Part shown: positions 27,593 to 37,744 of the stretch, piece by piece | Layout of the letters: each line of letters begins with the position of its first letter | Numbering within the stretch: the first letter of the stretch is position 1 | From: Myxococcales bacterium | GTDB lineage: Bacteria > Myxococcota_A > UBA9160 > UBA4427 | DNA length: 64,000 bases | NCBI GenBank assembly: GCA_012960035.1 | Contig: DUBZ01000135.1 | Coordinates: 1 to 64,000, forward strand | Reading direction: 5' to 3' | Notes under the pieces: model-generated | What the model was told of the DNA's origin: nothing | Database searches by the model: none | Seen by the model: the letters and a program-made list of their open reading frames with translations, nothing else | Program-made: the position numbers and the translations under genes

Positions 27593-30500
27593 TTAGGACG
27601 AAGCTGCGTTGTTTCCGAATTCGAAGTGGAGGGCCGCAGGAGCGGATTGCCGAAATAAATCGCGAGTTCGGGAGCTGCAAGTAAAGACAAGTACCTGACA
27701 AGAATTGCGCTGCGAAAAGTCGGCCAGCACGGTCGCCATTGCAAGCGCGCGCGCGTCGTCGAAGTTCACCAACACGTCGTCCATCGCGACCGGGAGCTGC
27801 CCTGCGCGTCGACAGAACTCGGCGATGAGGCCCAGACGGATGCAGACGTAAAGCTGCTCGGCGGTACCGCGGCTCAGTTCGTCGAGGGCTTTGCGTTGGC
27901 CGTTCGCGTCAACCACGCTGAACGAGCCCAGCTCGGTGCTCTGAACGATCTTTGGATATCGGCCGCCGGTCACGGTTGCGAAGTGATGGGATGCTTCTTG
28001 AAGGACTGCGGGCTGTCGTTCGCGTTCAAATTGTTCAAGCGTCCGTTCGATGAGCCCGCGCGCCACTTGCAATTCTCGCCAGCGCGCGATGCATTCGTTG
28101 AGCTCTTGTTGAAGCGATGAACGATTCAGCTCCAGCGTACCCACGTCGTTTGACCCGTGGAGATCGTCGATCTGGATTTCGACGTCGCGGTGCGTCCTCA
28201 CCAATTCATCGCTTTCAGTTTGCAGTCGAGCCGCTTCGCTTTCAGCTGCACTCGCTTCTGCTTCCCATACCGCGACTCGACCCGTTTCTAACTCAGAGCG
28301 AATTTCGACGGCTTCGTCGCCAAGCCCAATGCGGCGTGAGAGTTCGGCGACTTGGTCGCCCACTTTCGATTCGAGCAATGTTTTGCGCTCGTAGTCCGCG
28401 AGCTTCGCGAGATAGTCTTCGCGGTCTCGCGCTCCGACACGTGCAAAGAGTTCATCGACGTCATCGCGCGCCTTTCGCTCTGCGGCCTGTTGCGTGGTCG
28501 CGCGCCCTGCTACCTCGGCCGCGGCGCGCTCGACCTCGGGGCGTTGACGTTCGCATTCGTCTGCATCGCGGACCCGACGAACCAGCCTTGTAAACGCTGT
28601 AATCAGGCTCGGGTCCCCGCGCAGCGCTCTCGGTGACTCGGCAACTTGTTCTTCCGCGTCGGCGAGTACGCGTCGAACGCGCGCTTCCCAATTGTCGATC
28701 GCGCCAAAAAGCGACGCCTGCTCGGTATGCGCCTGATCTCGCGCGTCTAGATGTGCGCGCACGGTTTTGATCTCGCCTGCAAAACGCTCGACGTTGCGAG
28801 GAACTAGCGAGGCGGGCAGGCCAACACCTTCAGCCCACTGCGTCCAGCCGCCGTTGATCGTTTCAAGTTCTTGTTCTGACGACGCCACCGACTTGGAAAC
28901 TGTGCGGTTCGTTTTTTCGACCCGAGCGATGTCCGCATCAAGCCGTTCGATCTGCCGCCGGGTGTGGGTTCGTTCGGCGTGATCTCTTCGCACGCGTTCA
29001 AGCGCAACCGTTTCGGTTTCGATGATTTCGGCACTGGGCGGCGTTTCGATCCCCAACGTTTTCGCCGCCGCGTCGATGCCTTCGTTCAAGGTTGCAAGGT
29101 CGGCTTCGAGGGCGTCGATGTTGAGCGCGCTGGTTACGGGTGTCTCATTGGCACCGCGAGTCCATGCGGCGGTGATCAAGCCAAAGACCGTGGTTGCCAA
29201 CGCGACAATAAAAAAAGGCGCGGTCGAAAACTGGAAACCGTTGTTTGCGAAGAGAACCAGTGCGGTGCCCGCACCCAGGCCGGCCGCTGAAAGTGCCGCC
29301 AGCCGCAGGCGATTCGCACCTGCTGAACTACCCGCGGCATTGGCTCGTTGGGTCGCGCCCATCAACGCACAGGCACTGTCGAGCTGAACTTCGAGGGTCG
29401 CGCGTCTGGCGACGTTGGCGTGCAGCGCGCGCAGCGTAGCGGCGCGTTGGTCTAGGTCTTCGCTCGAAACATCCTCTCCGTCGGCTTCACCGACACCACG
29501 TCCCAAGGCTTCACCATCCTGGTGAGACTGTACTTCGACGTCGCGTGTTTCTTTCAATTCGGCGACGCGCTCGGCGCCTTCTCGGAGTTTGCGTTCAAAG
29601 TCTCGCACCTTGTCGCGCGCGGCATCGAGACGTTCTTCGTAGCGGGTTGCTTCGTCTGTGATCGAAAGTGAAATGTGGGTCGTGCGAAGTCGAGCTTCGT
29701 CCCAATCGGGGCCGAGGTCTGCGAACGCATCTCGCAGACCGCTTTCGCGCACCGCCACGAGTTGTTCGCTCGATGTCACGTCTTTGCATTGTTGTTCATA
29801 GAGTCCGACGTCGCGCTCCAAAGCCAGCACTGCGTCACGCACTGCGAGCGCTTCGGGGTCTGCTGCAAGACCTTCGAGGTGAAGTGCGAGTTTGCGGGTT
29901 TCCAGATCCGTCGCGGCAACCTGCTCACCCGTTCGTTCAAGCAAAGCAACAAAGCGGTCGAGCCGGTCGCGAGAGTCCGCAGCAAACTCGTCGCTGACAA
30001 TGAGCGCTTCGAGCTGGCGCATGTTTTCGAGCATGGGCCCGTGAACTTCTCGCCAGAGATCGCCCAACTTGCGTGCACGTAACCCAGCACTGCGCCGCCC
30101 GTCGATCTCACTACGCAGTGCAACACATTGGGCTTTGAGTTCGCTTTCGCGCTCAGCAAGTTTCGGATACGCACGAGCACGTTCGCGACCCGCTTGTAGC
30201 GATTCGTCGAGCGTGGCGATTTCTTCCACCAAAATGCTGGCCCGGGTCTTGGCCCTGCCCTTGAACAATTGGTCGGCTTCTTTGTGGATCTGATCGAGCG
30301 CGTCTCGCGCTGATCGGCCCGCGCCAGTAATGCCCGCGGAAAAAATATGGTCCTGCACACCCTTCTCGGTTAGCGAATCAAAGGACTGCAACTCGGTGAG
30401 GCTGAACGCGAACACATTGTTGAACAAGTCGCGATCGGCGTGGCCGAGGAGCCGAGTCAATTCTGCTTCCGATACTTCTTCACCGCTCGCGCGTTCAATC

Positions 30501-30802
30501 CGCAACTTCTTGCCCCCGCGTCCCGCCGCTGCGACGCGCTCGACGGTAAACGCGCCCCCGCCGCTCTCCTCTTCGTCTAGAAACAAAGAGCCGCCGTGAC
30601 GGATCCCGGGGGCTGGCGGGTACTTCGCGTCCTTTGTGTTGCCGGGGCGAAAGCCAAACAGGGCAAAGCGCAGAAAACCCAACAAGGTGCTCTTGCCCGC
30701 TTCATTGGGTCCGTAGAAGACGTTCAACTCGTTGGACAGTTTTTCGTGGCGCCAGTCGACGAGCGACCCGAAGCCTGCGATATGCCAACCGCGCAATTTC
30801 AT
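27593..30802 (-). CDS. YhaN/SbcC-like AAA ATPase, SMC-type coiled-coil protein (1069 aa)
   Basis: Large ATPase of the Rad50/SbcC/YhaN group, expected to work with the overlapping YhaO-like nuclease in double-strand break processing. Walker A is GPNEAGKST (31-39). Long coiled-coil blocks fill about 170-480 and 550-950. Near residues 495-545 are two hydrophobic segments (LRLAALSAAGLGAGTALVLF and FFIVALATTVFGLITAAW), a hallmark of YhaN-type proteins rather than SbcC, which has a zinc hook. The signature LSRGTAEQLYVCIRL (about 970-985) and Walker B MDDVLVNFDD (about 1000-1010) follow. ATG at 30802 overlaps the upstream gene's TGA by four bases. Confidence 0.9.
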   Translation of the reverse strand: MKLRGWHIAGFGSLVDWRHEKLSNELNVFYGPNEAGKSTLLGFLRFALFGFRPGNTKDAKYPPAPGIRHGGSLFLDEEESGGGAFTVERVAAAGRGGKKLRIERASGEEVSEAELTRLLGHADRDLFNNVFAFSLTELQSFDSLTEKGVQDHIFSAGITGAGRSARDALDQIHKEADQLFKGRAKTRASILVEEIATLDESLQAGRERARAYPKLAERESELKAQCVALRSEIDGRRSAGLRARKLGDLWREVHGPMLENMRQLEALIVSDEFAADSRDRLDRFVALLERTGEQVAATDLETRKLALHLEGLAADPEALAVRDAVLALERDVGLYEQQCKDVTSSEQLVAVRESGLRDAFADLGPDWDEARLRTTHISLSITDEATRYEERLDAARDKVRDFERKLREGAERVAELKETRDVEVQSHQDGEALGRGVGEADGEDVSSEDLDQRAATLRALHANVARRATLEVQLDSACALMGATQRANAAGSSAGANRLRLAALSAAGLGAGTALVLFANNGFQFSTAPFFIVALATTVFGLITAAWTRGANETPVTSALNIDALEADLATLNEGIDAAAKTLGIETPPSAEIIETETVALERVRRDHAERTHTRRQIERLDADIARVEKTNRTVSKSVASSEQELETINGGWTQWAEGVGLPASLVPRNVERFAGEIKTVRAHLDARDQAHTEQASLFGAIDNWEARVRRVLADAEEQVAESPRALRGDPSLITAFTRLVRRVRDADECERQRPEVERAAAEVAGRATTQQAAERKARDDVDELFARVGARDREDYLAKLADYERKTLLESKVGDQVAELSRRIGLGDEAVEIRSELETGRVAVWEAEASAAESEAARLQTESDELVRTHRDVEIQIDDLHGSNDVGTLELNRSSLQQELNECIARWRELQVARGLIERTLEQFERERQPAVLQEASHHFATVTGGRYPKIVQSTELGSFSVVDANGQRKALDELSRGTAEQLYVCIRLGLIAEFCRRAGQLPVAMDDVLVNFDDARALAMATVLADFSQRNSCQVLVFTCSSRTRDLFRQSAPAALHFEFGNNAASS

Positions 30803-32073
30803 TCGGCGTCACCACCGGATGAAAGAAGTTCGAGCGCGACTTCACGACCCGCGCGCAAGAGGGTTTCATTGTCGGCTGGGTCAAGCGTCGGGAACTCGAC
30901 GCCCTGCTTTCTTTGCGGCAGTTTCTCGAGACTTGCGGAGACCAGCGCTTCGGTCGCAGCCGTGTCCTCTACAAGGCTTGTAAAGAGCTGCTCGAGGCTT
31001 CCCGTGAAGTCATCTATCACGGTGTCGACATGGCGCGGTGCCGCGTCGACCTTCAGGCCGTCCCACCACAAAAACGGCGTCATCCCGAAGGCGCGCTCGC
31101 GCAAGCTGTCGATCAATTCGAGGGCGACGTCTTTGCGAGCAAGATCGGCCGCGAGTGATTCGCCAGCGCCGGTCAACCGAACCCGCAACATCAACCCGCG
31201 CTCGCCTACTTGACGTCGGAGCGCTTCGGTCGCGTTTGCGAGATGGGCTTCGAGAGCGATGAGATCTTCGCAGGCTGACACGTCCACCGTCTCTTCGACA
31301 AAGCGCACGCGGTCGAGGGCTACGTGGGTTAGGCCCGAAACCCGTCCACCGCGAACGTCGACCACCACCGCACCTTTTGCGCCGCGTTCTCCGGGCTGCG
31401 GGCTGCGCCCTTGAAGGTTGCCCGGGTAGACAATGGTGGGGTCGGCGTCGCGCACAATGGCGTGTCGGTGCACATGGCCGAGCGCCCAGTAGTCCATGTC
31501 GGCCGCACACAAGTCGGCGACTGAACACGGGCTGTAGTTTGCATGGCCGGGCGCGCCGCCAACGTTGCAGTGAAGCAAGCCGATGTGGAGCCCACCTTCA
31601 CCGCCTCGGCGAAAGCCCAGCGCAAGGTTCTCTTTGGTTTCGCGTTGGGCGTAGCTCTGGCCGTAGACCGTCGCCAAACGCTCGCCGCCCTTCTCGACCA
31701 CGACGGACGACACCTGCGACGTCGGGAACACCGTAAAGCCTTCGGGCCATGAGCGAACGGCCGACCAACCTTCGTCGACGGGGTCGTGGTTGCCGTGGAC
31801 CGCCAGGACCTGGATGCCCGCGTCGCAAAGCCGTGACACTCCGCGGTGAAAGCGAAGCTGTGCGCGAAGCCCTCGCTGTGCACCGTCGTAGAGATCTCCG
31901 GCTAGTAATAGAAACGCGGCGTCGCGCTCGAGGGCGAGGTCAACCAACGCATCCCAAGCCTGGAGAGACGCGTCGAGCAGCGCCGCATGCACTTCGGGGG
32001 CGGTCTTTTTGAAGCCCTCGAACGGGGTGTCGAGATGCAGGTCTGCCGCGTGGATGTAACAAAAGTCGCTCAT
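30799..32073 (-). CDS. YhaO/SbcD-like metallophosphoesterase DNA exonuclease (424 aa)
   Basis: Mre11/SbcD-like nuclease. The calcineurin-type metal motifs are all present: HAADLHLD (8-15), LLAGDLYDG (57-65), VHGNHDP (92-98), LLHCN and GHVHRHA. A C-terminal capping region of about 200 residues follows. It pairs with the YhaN-like ATPase encoded four bases overlapping downstream (ATGA), as in the Bacillus yhaO-yhaN arrangement. The ATG at 32073 (MSDFCYIHAADLH) is preferred because the phosphoesterase fold starts immediately; an in-frame start 13 codons upstream exists. No strong ribosome binding site is visible. Confidence 0.9.
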   Translation of the reverse strand: MSDFCYIHAADLHLDTPFEGFKKTAPEVHAALLDASLQAWDALVDLALERDAAFLLLAGDLYDGAQRGLRAQLRFHRGVSRLCDAGIQVLAVHGNHDPVDEGWSAVRSWPEGFTVFPTSQVSSVVVEKGGERLATVYGQSYAQRETKENLALGFRRGGEGGLHIGLLHCNVGGAPGHANYSPCSVADLCAADMDYWALGHVHRHAIVRDADPTIVYPGNLQGRSPQPGERGAKGAVVVDVRGGRVSGLTHVALDRVRFVEETVDVSACEDLIALEAHLANATEALRRQVGERGLMLRVRLTGAGESLAADLARKDVALELIDSLRERAFGMTPFLWWDGLKVDAAPRHVDTVIDDFTGSLEQLFTSLVEDTAATEALVSASLEKLPQRKQGVEFPTLDPADNETLLRAGREVALELLSSGGDAE

Positions 32074-32318
32074 CGATGGAGACTTTTTCGCCGATGCGCG
32101 CAGGCTTGGCAAGGGTCGGAGCGCGATGTTGCACGCCCGTAGGCTCCTAGGGAAATAATTGTTCCGAGTTACGTGCCGATCTTCGTTTTGACCTTTTCAG
32201 CACGGCCGCTCTGAAGCACCTTGTGCGGCGCGCGAGGCACCTGGGTGCGCCCTTTCGGCCATCGCCCAACTCGCCTCGAAATAGACGGCAACCCCCGACG
32301 GTCGACAAAAGGATCACC

Positions 32319-32888
32319 ATGTCATTCCCTTCCGAACAGCCCCTCGATCAAACCCGCGAAAAATCCAACGAAGGGAACAGCACGCAGCTGGCTTCCGAGG
32401 AACCTATCGTCCTGGACGGAGAGGTCGAATTGGATCGTGACGTCGAAGCCAGCAGCGAAGGCCCGACCCGCCTGCCGGTTCCGTCGGGCCCACTGCGAAG
32501 CCAGCTCACGAATACGCGCGCAGAGACCAAGCGACCTTCTCTCTGGACGCGGATCAAGATGCGCTCGCGCGGCGCGGCTCCTGTCGAAGGGGCTGGCTTG
32601 GGAGAGATGGCGAGCCGGCTCGATGCGATCGAGCGTGCCGTCGAGCACTTTGACTCGACCCTCGAAACCCAACTCGAAGCCGTGAATGCGCGGCTCGAAG
32701 ACGTATGGGAATCCGAAGAGCAGCTGAGCCACCTGGCCGACATTCAGGACAAGATGGACCAGCTCACGGCCGCCCAGGCTAATCAGACCCAAGCCCTCGA
32801 TGGGCTCCGCCGAACCCTCGGCTGGCTCGCCGGGCTCATCGTGGTTGCGGCGATCGGAGCTGTCGTGGCCGCGGGTCAATTTCTCTAG
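32319..32888 (+). CDS. Predicted tail-anchored coiled-coil protein (189 aa)
   Basis: Unrecognised protein. The first 85 residues are polar and probably disordered (Glu, Gln, Thr and Pro rich). Residues about 95-160 are heptad-like and strongly helical (MASRLDAIERAVEHFDSTLE, SHLADIQDKMDQLTAAQANQ). The last 24 residues are one hydrophobic segment, LGWLAGLIVVAAIGAVVAAG, ending at QFL, so a C-terminal membrane anchor with the rest in the cytoplasm is likely. Start ATG at 32319 after AAAAGGA. It is divergent from the YhaO-like gene and upstream of ahcY with its own 343-base gap. Confidence 0.7.
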   Translation: MSFPSEQPLDQTREKSNEGNSTQLASEEPIVLDGEVELDRDVEASSEGPTRLPVPSGPLRSQLTNTRAETKRPSLWTRIKMRSRGAAPVEGAGLGEMASRLDAIERAVEHFDSTLETQLEAVNARLEDVWESEEQLSHLADIQDKMDQLTAAQANQTQALDGLRRTLGWLAGLIVVAAIGAVVAAGQFL

Positions 32889-32955
32889 CCCCCGCCACCC
32901 CGTGGGGAAACCCGCGTGTTTCACCGGTTGAGGCGCACTCGATGCACCTTGCGCA

Positions 32956-32981
32956 TTGACATCGGACTCAAGGCATATAAC
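32956..32981 (+). promoter_or_regulatory. Candidate promoter in AT-rich patch upstream of ahcY
   Basis: TTGACA at 32956-32961 is a consensus -35 element, and TATAAC at 32976-32981 resembles a -10 element, but the spacing of 14 is shorter than usual. The patch 32975-33010 is much richer in A and T than its surroundings and also contains AATATATTGATA, which could be a regulator site. It is 250 bases upstream of ahcY and after the tail-anchored protein gene. Confidence 0.3.
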
Positions 32982-33138
32982 ACTACATCCGAATATATTG
33001 ATACAATGATTTTCGCGCGCGAATTCGAGGCTTCGCAACGCACTCCCGCTGGCACCGACCTCCAAGTTCGAGCGGCCATCGACCCCACCCAATTTTCCGT
33101 AGCTCCAAAGACCGAAAACAAGTCACGCCAAAGAATTC

Positions 33139-33160
33139 AACCCGCGCTCTCTCGCGGGTT
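33139..33160 (+). promoter_or_regulatory. Hairpin in ahcY 5' leader
   Basis: AACCCGCG-CTCTCT-CGCGGGTT forms a perfect 8-bp stem with a six-base loop, 71 bases before the ahcY start. No U-run follows, so it is not a standard terminator. I could not recognise the S-adenosylhomocysteine riboswitch consensus around it. It may be part of a leader structure or a transcript-stabilising hairpin. Confidence 0.5.
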
Positions 33161-33231
33161 TCGTCCATCCCGTCATCTTCGCAGGGCATTCGCTCAACGC
33201 AAATTCAAACCGTTCAACCAGGAGAAAGAAC

Positions 33232-34686
<1,455 letters not shown>

Positions 34687-34735
34687 GGGGCGCGCTACTC
34701 AGCCCAAATATTCGCGTGTGTCACCGCCGAAACTC

Positions 34736-34777
34736 AGCCGGCGTCAGGGAAACCTGGCGCCGGCTGTTTTGCGTTTT
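34736..34777 (+). terminator. Rho-independent terminator after ahcY
   Basis: AGCCGGCGTCAGG-GAAA-CCTGGCGCCGGCT forms a 13-bp stem with one G-T pair and a GNRA-type tetraloop, followed by GTTTTGCGTTTT. It begins 49 bases after the ahcY stop and ends the ahcY transcript. Confidence 0.93.
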
Positions 34778-34875
34778 GGGGCCGGCTCGATTCAAATCCA
34801 GTTAAATGGGGTTACGGTCGCAGGATGTGGCCCGCGGCAGAGTAGAAGGAACCGTCGATTCCGACGATTGGCTGG

Positions 34876-35046
34876 TTGATTGGCCTGCCATTGTTGCTGC
34901 TCCTGATCGGACTCCATGCCGTTCGAGTCGGCGAAGGCGCCCGACTCGTTTTATACGACCTACCAATGGGAATGGTATTCGCGACGACCGTAAGTCGCGC
35001 GCTTCGGGGAATTGGCGGAACCATCGGCCGTGTCCTCGATTCGTAA
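34876..35046 (+). CDS. Possible small membrane protein (56 aa)
   Basis: A frame from TTG at 34876 to TAA at 35044 encodes a hydrophobic segment (LIGLPLLLLLIGLHAVRVG) followed by an amphipathic, positively charged tail (MVFATTVSRALRGIGGTIGR). The frame extends upstream through KEPSIPTIGW to a TAG at 34843; before that stop an ATG at 34825 gives MWPAAE. A real small protein would need the TTG start, and no good ribosome binding site is seen. The composition looks more protein-like than competing frames, but evidence is thin. Confidence 0.3.
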   Translation: MIGLPLLLLLIGLHAVRVGEGARLVLYDLPMGMVFATTVSRALRGIGGTIGRVLDS

Positions 35047-35079
35047 CCCCCGCTTCGAACCTGCGGCGGCCCGTCGTCC

Positions 35080-36165
35080 CTATTGGCCTTGATCCCCTGA
35101 AACTTCGAGCACGCGCCCCGCCCAGTGGGCGAGTCGGTCTTTGTGGGAGACGCGATCCCACGAGAAACCATCGAGTCGTTCCGTAGGCGTCATCGGCTCA
35201 AGGCGTTCAACCATCCCCGCAGCGAACACCAGTACGCCGCACAATTCCGCTGCCGAATAGACTTCGCGCAACGCCGTGGCTCCCACCGACCCATGAAGCT
35301 TCGCGAGCTTCTCGCCCTGTCTTTCAAGCAACAACATGTGGTGCCGATACTCTGGCGTCACAAACCCAAGGCTCGTTTGGATCGCAACCTGTGATGCCGT
35401 GTTCGACATGATGTCGCGACCGCGAACGATTCGCGTGACGCCACTCATCGCATCATCAACGACGCACGCAAGCTGATACGCGATCGCACCATCACGCCGC
35501 CGAACGATCGGATCGCCGAACGAAGCGGTTGGGTCTTGGGTTAAGTCATCACCACCAAGATCGACCGCAGTGAATGTGCCTTCTAGCAGTCGCGCGCGCA
35601 GCGGTTCTTCGCTCGCCCGCCATCCACCGGGCGGGAGTGCACGATCCCGACACCGGTTGTCGTACCGGTAACCGCCATCGGGAGTGCGAACTCCCGACGC
35701 ACGAATCTCGGCGCGGCTACAACTGCATGGATACAACTGACCCGCTTCCGCCAACCGGTCGAGCGCCTCTTCATAATCACTTTGGTTGTCCGACTGACGC
35801 GTGACCTCATCCCAATCGAGACCCAACCACGCGAGGTCTTGCTGCATCGCGTCCTCAAACGCCGGGGTCGAACGGTCGGGGTCGAGGTTCTCGAGCCGAA
35901 GCAGAACACGGTCGCCGTTTTTTCGTGCATCGAGCCAACAAAGGAGCGCGGCGAGCAGAGTGCCGGGGTGGGCCTCGCCGGTGGTCGAGGGTGCGAACCG
36001 GCCGACGCCTGGCGGCGCACTTCCCGCCGTATCGGTTGGATTCTGGTCTTCCAGGTTGAGGCTCCCGTTGTCGTCTCGCACGCTCGTGGGTCGTCGTGAG
36101 GTCTGTCTGGCGCCCGATGGCGGACTCTCGCCCGATCCAGCCGGGTGTGCGAGTCGCTTTTTCAC
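35080..36165 (-). CDS. gluQ: Glutamyl-Q tRNA(Asp) synthetase (361 aa)
   Basis: Glutamyl-tRNA synthetase-like enzyme lacking an anticodon domain; GluQ attaches glutamate to the queuosine base of tRNA(Asp). The ATP-binding motif is [20 protein letters not shown] with HPGT (66-69) in the HIGH position. A zinc-site region contains CSCS (147-150), YRYDNRC (166-172). The second class I motif is degenerate ([10 protein letters not shown]), as is usual in GluQ. The start is the GTG at 36165; it gives an N-terminal extension of about 50 residues rich in Ser, Arg and Pro, so a later start is possible although no good internal one is evident. Confidence 0.88.
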   Translation of the reverse strand: MKKRLAHPAGSGESPPSGARQTSRRPTSVRDDNGSLNLEDQNPTDTAGSAPPGVGRFAPSTTGEAHPGTLLAALLCWLDARKNGDRVLLRLENLDPDRSTPAFEDAMQQDLAWLGLDWDEVTRQSDNQSDYEEALDRLAEAGQLYPCSCSRAEIRASGVRTPDGGYRYDNRCRDRALPPGGWRASEEPLRARLLEGTFTAVDLGGDDLTQDPTASFGDPIVRRRDGAIAYQLACVVDDAMSGVTRIVRGRDIMSNTASQVAIQTSLGFVTPEYRHHMLLLERQGEKLAKLHGSVGATALREVYSAAELCGVLVFAAGMVERLEPMTPTERLDGFSWDRVSHKDRLAHWAGRVLEVSGDQGQ

Positions 36166-36340
36166 GAATTAAGGGGGTAAAACCCCTCGAATCATTATGC
36201 TGGGAACTGAAGCCCAACCCCGGGGTCCCTTCACTGCTGGGAGTGGCCTGTGTTGCGTTGTGGCGGAATTCAAGCATTCTAAAAGCGAAGTGGATGCACA
36301 CCGTATCCAGCTTTCTCTTCAAAGGGGGGGGGTCGTAGCG

Positions 36341-36532
36341 ATGTCTGATTCGAGTGAAGTGTTGGTCGTAGCCTCAAAGGTCAAGAACTACATCAAGAAC
36401 AAGGGCGAAATGAAGACCTCGTCAAGCGTGTTGTCCGCATTGTCGGATCGTATTCGAAGCATGTGCGACGAAGCGATTGAGAGTGCACGAAGCGACGGCC
36501 GCAAGACGGTTCTGGACCGCGATATCGGCTAG
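36341..36532 (+). CDS. Bacterial histone-fold protein (63 aa)
   Basis: Short protein matching the histone fold. Predicted helix 1 is ASKVKNYIKNKG, loop 1 is EMKTSS, the long central helix is VLSALSDRIRSMCDEAIESA, and loop 2 has GRKTVLDRDIG, which preserves the R-x-T-x4-D motif (R53, T55, D60) of archaeal and eukaryotic histones. The protein stops right after this motif, so helix 3 is nearly absent, as in the short bacterial histones known from Bdellovibrio (Bd0055 type). A G-run eight bases before the ATG serves as ribosome binding site. It stands alone between gluQ (divergent) and a convergent epimerase gene. Likely role: DNA binding and chromosome organisation. Confidence 0.82.
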   Translation: MSDSSEVLVVASKVKNYIKNKGEMKTSSSVLSALSDRIRSMCDEAIESARSDGRKTVLDRDIG

Positions 36533-36808
36533 GCGCGTCCAGTACTCCCGCATCCGTCCGGCAACACGGCTTCGCTGTGAAGCGGGCGATGCACCAGAGG
36601 CGCTTCTCCTGTTGCTCACGCCAAGTGGGCGACGACGCGCCTCTACCGATCCATGACGGAAACGCGCCCTGTTTGCGTTTCTCGATCGCGAGGAACAGCT
36701 GCCCAGAGGCGAAGCGAAGCGTCCGAGTGCTTCGCTGTCTCTGGGTGGGCTTCCTGCGGCGAGCTCGACCGGCGAACACGCTCGCGCGGCCCGGCTACCT
36801 GCCTTCCA

Positions 36809-37738
36809 CTATTTGAGGCAGGCGCGTAGCGCTGACTCTAGGTCGGGGTATGCGAAGTCGTAGCCCGATGCGACTGCTCTCGCAGCACTCACCCGTTGCC
36901 CGGGTGAGATCAAGTCTGCGAGTTCCCCCAGTGGGATTTTCAGCAGACCGAGTGGAACCGGGAAGAAGGCCGGGCGGCGAAGTACGCGACCCAGGGTTGT
37001 CGCAAACTCACCCATACGGACGGGGCCCGGCGCCGACAAATTGATGGGCCCGGCGAAGGGTTGAGTTTTTCCTCCGCATTCGATCTCGGCCGTGTCGAGG
37101 GCGTGCACTACGAGGCCGATGGCATCGGTTTCATGAATCCACGGGAACCAGCGGTCCTTGGGGCCAAGTGGGCCGCCTAGACCGAGCCGAAACGGCGGAA
37201 GCATGTTGGCGAGTGCGCCGCCATTCCCGCTCAACACGACTGCGAAGCGAACACTTGCAACGCGAAGGCCGTCGTTCGCGGCCAGTTGCGCCGCCGCTTC
37301 CCAATCGCGACACAAGCCTGCCAAGAAATCGGTGCCCGGCTCGCTGCCTTCTTCAAGCAGCTCTTCACCCCGCGATCCGTAGTAGCCGGTCGCAGACGCG
37401 CAGACAAAGATGTGAGGTTTCGAAGACGCAGCCTCGATCGCGCTTGCGATGCACCGGGTGCTTTCGATTCGACTATCGACGAGGCGCGCTTTGCGGGCCT
37501 TCGTCCAGCGTCCGGCGGCGATCGATTCTCCAGCGAGGTGGATGACTGCATCCTGGCCATCGATTTCGCGACACCAGTCGCCAGCAACTGACGGGTCGCC
37601 TTCAACCCAACTTACGCCTCCCGCAGTACTTGTGCGCACACTGCGACTCAAGGCCGTGACGTCGTCGCCGCGTTTCAGCAACGCGTCGCACACGCCACTT
37701 CCGACAAGTCCCGATGCACCGGTTACGAATATACGCAT
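36809..37738 (-). CDS. TIGR01777-family NAD-dependent epimerase (309 aa)
   Basis: Extended short-chain dehydrogenase of the YfcH/TIGR01777 family, whose substrate is unknown. The N-terminal nucleotide motif is VTGASGLVGSGV. Family blocks follow: DAVIHLAGESIAAGRWT, ASATGYYGSRGEE, RFAVVLSGNGGAL and WIHETDAIGLV, and a C-terminal PVPLGLLKIPLGELADL. The tyrosines of GYYG fill the catalytic position. The downstream end of the SDR gene is seven bases upstream, so the two form an operon. Confidence 0.93.
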   Translation of the reverse strand: MRIFVTGASGLVGSGVCDALLKRGDDVTALSRSVRTSTAGGVSWVEGDPSVAGDWCREIDGQDAVIHLAGESIAAGRWTKARKARLVDSRIESTRCIASAIEAASSKPHIFVCASATGYYGSRGEELLEEGSEPGTDFLAGLCRDWEAAAQLAANDGLRVASVRFAVVLSGNGGALANMLPPFRLGLGGPLGPKDRWFPWIHETDAIGLVVHALDTAEIECGGKTQPFAGPINLSAPGPVRMGEFATTLGRVLRRPAFFPVPLGLLKIPLGELADLISPGQRVSAARAVASGYDFAYPDLESALRACLK

Positions 37739-37744
37739 GCGGGC

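Noticed and set aside
33100-33231. S-adenosylhomocysteine riboswitch before ahcY
   Set aside because: The single hairpin does not fit the known pseudoknotted consensus; reported only as a hairpin.
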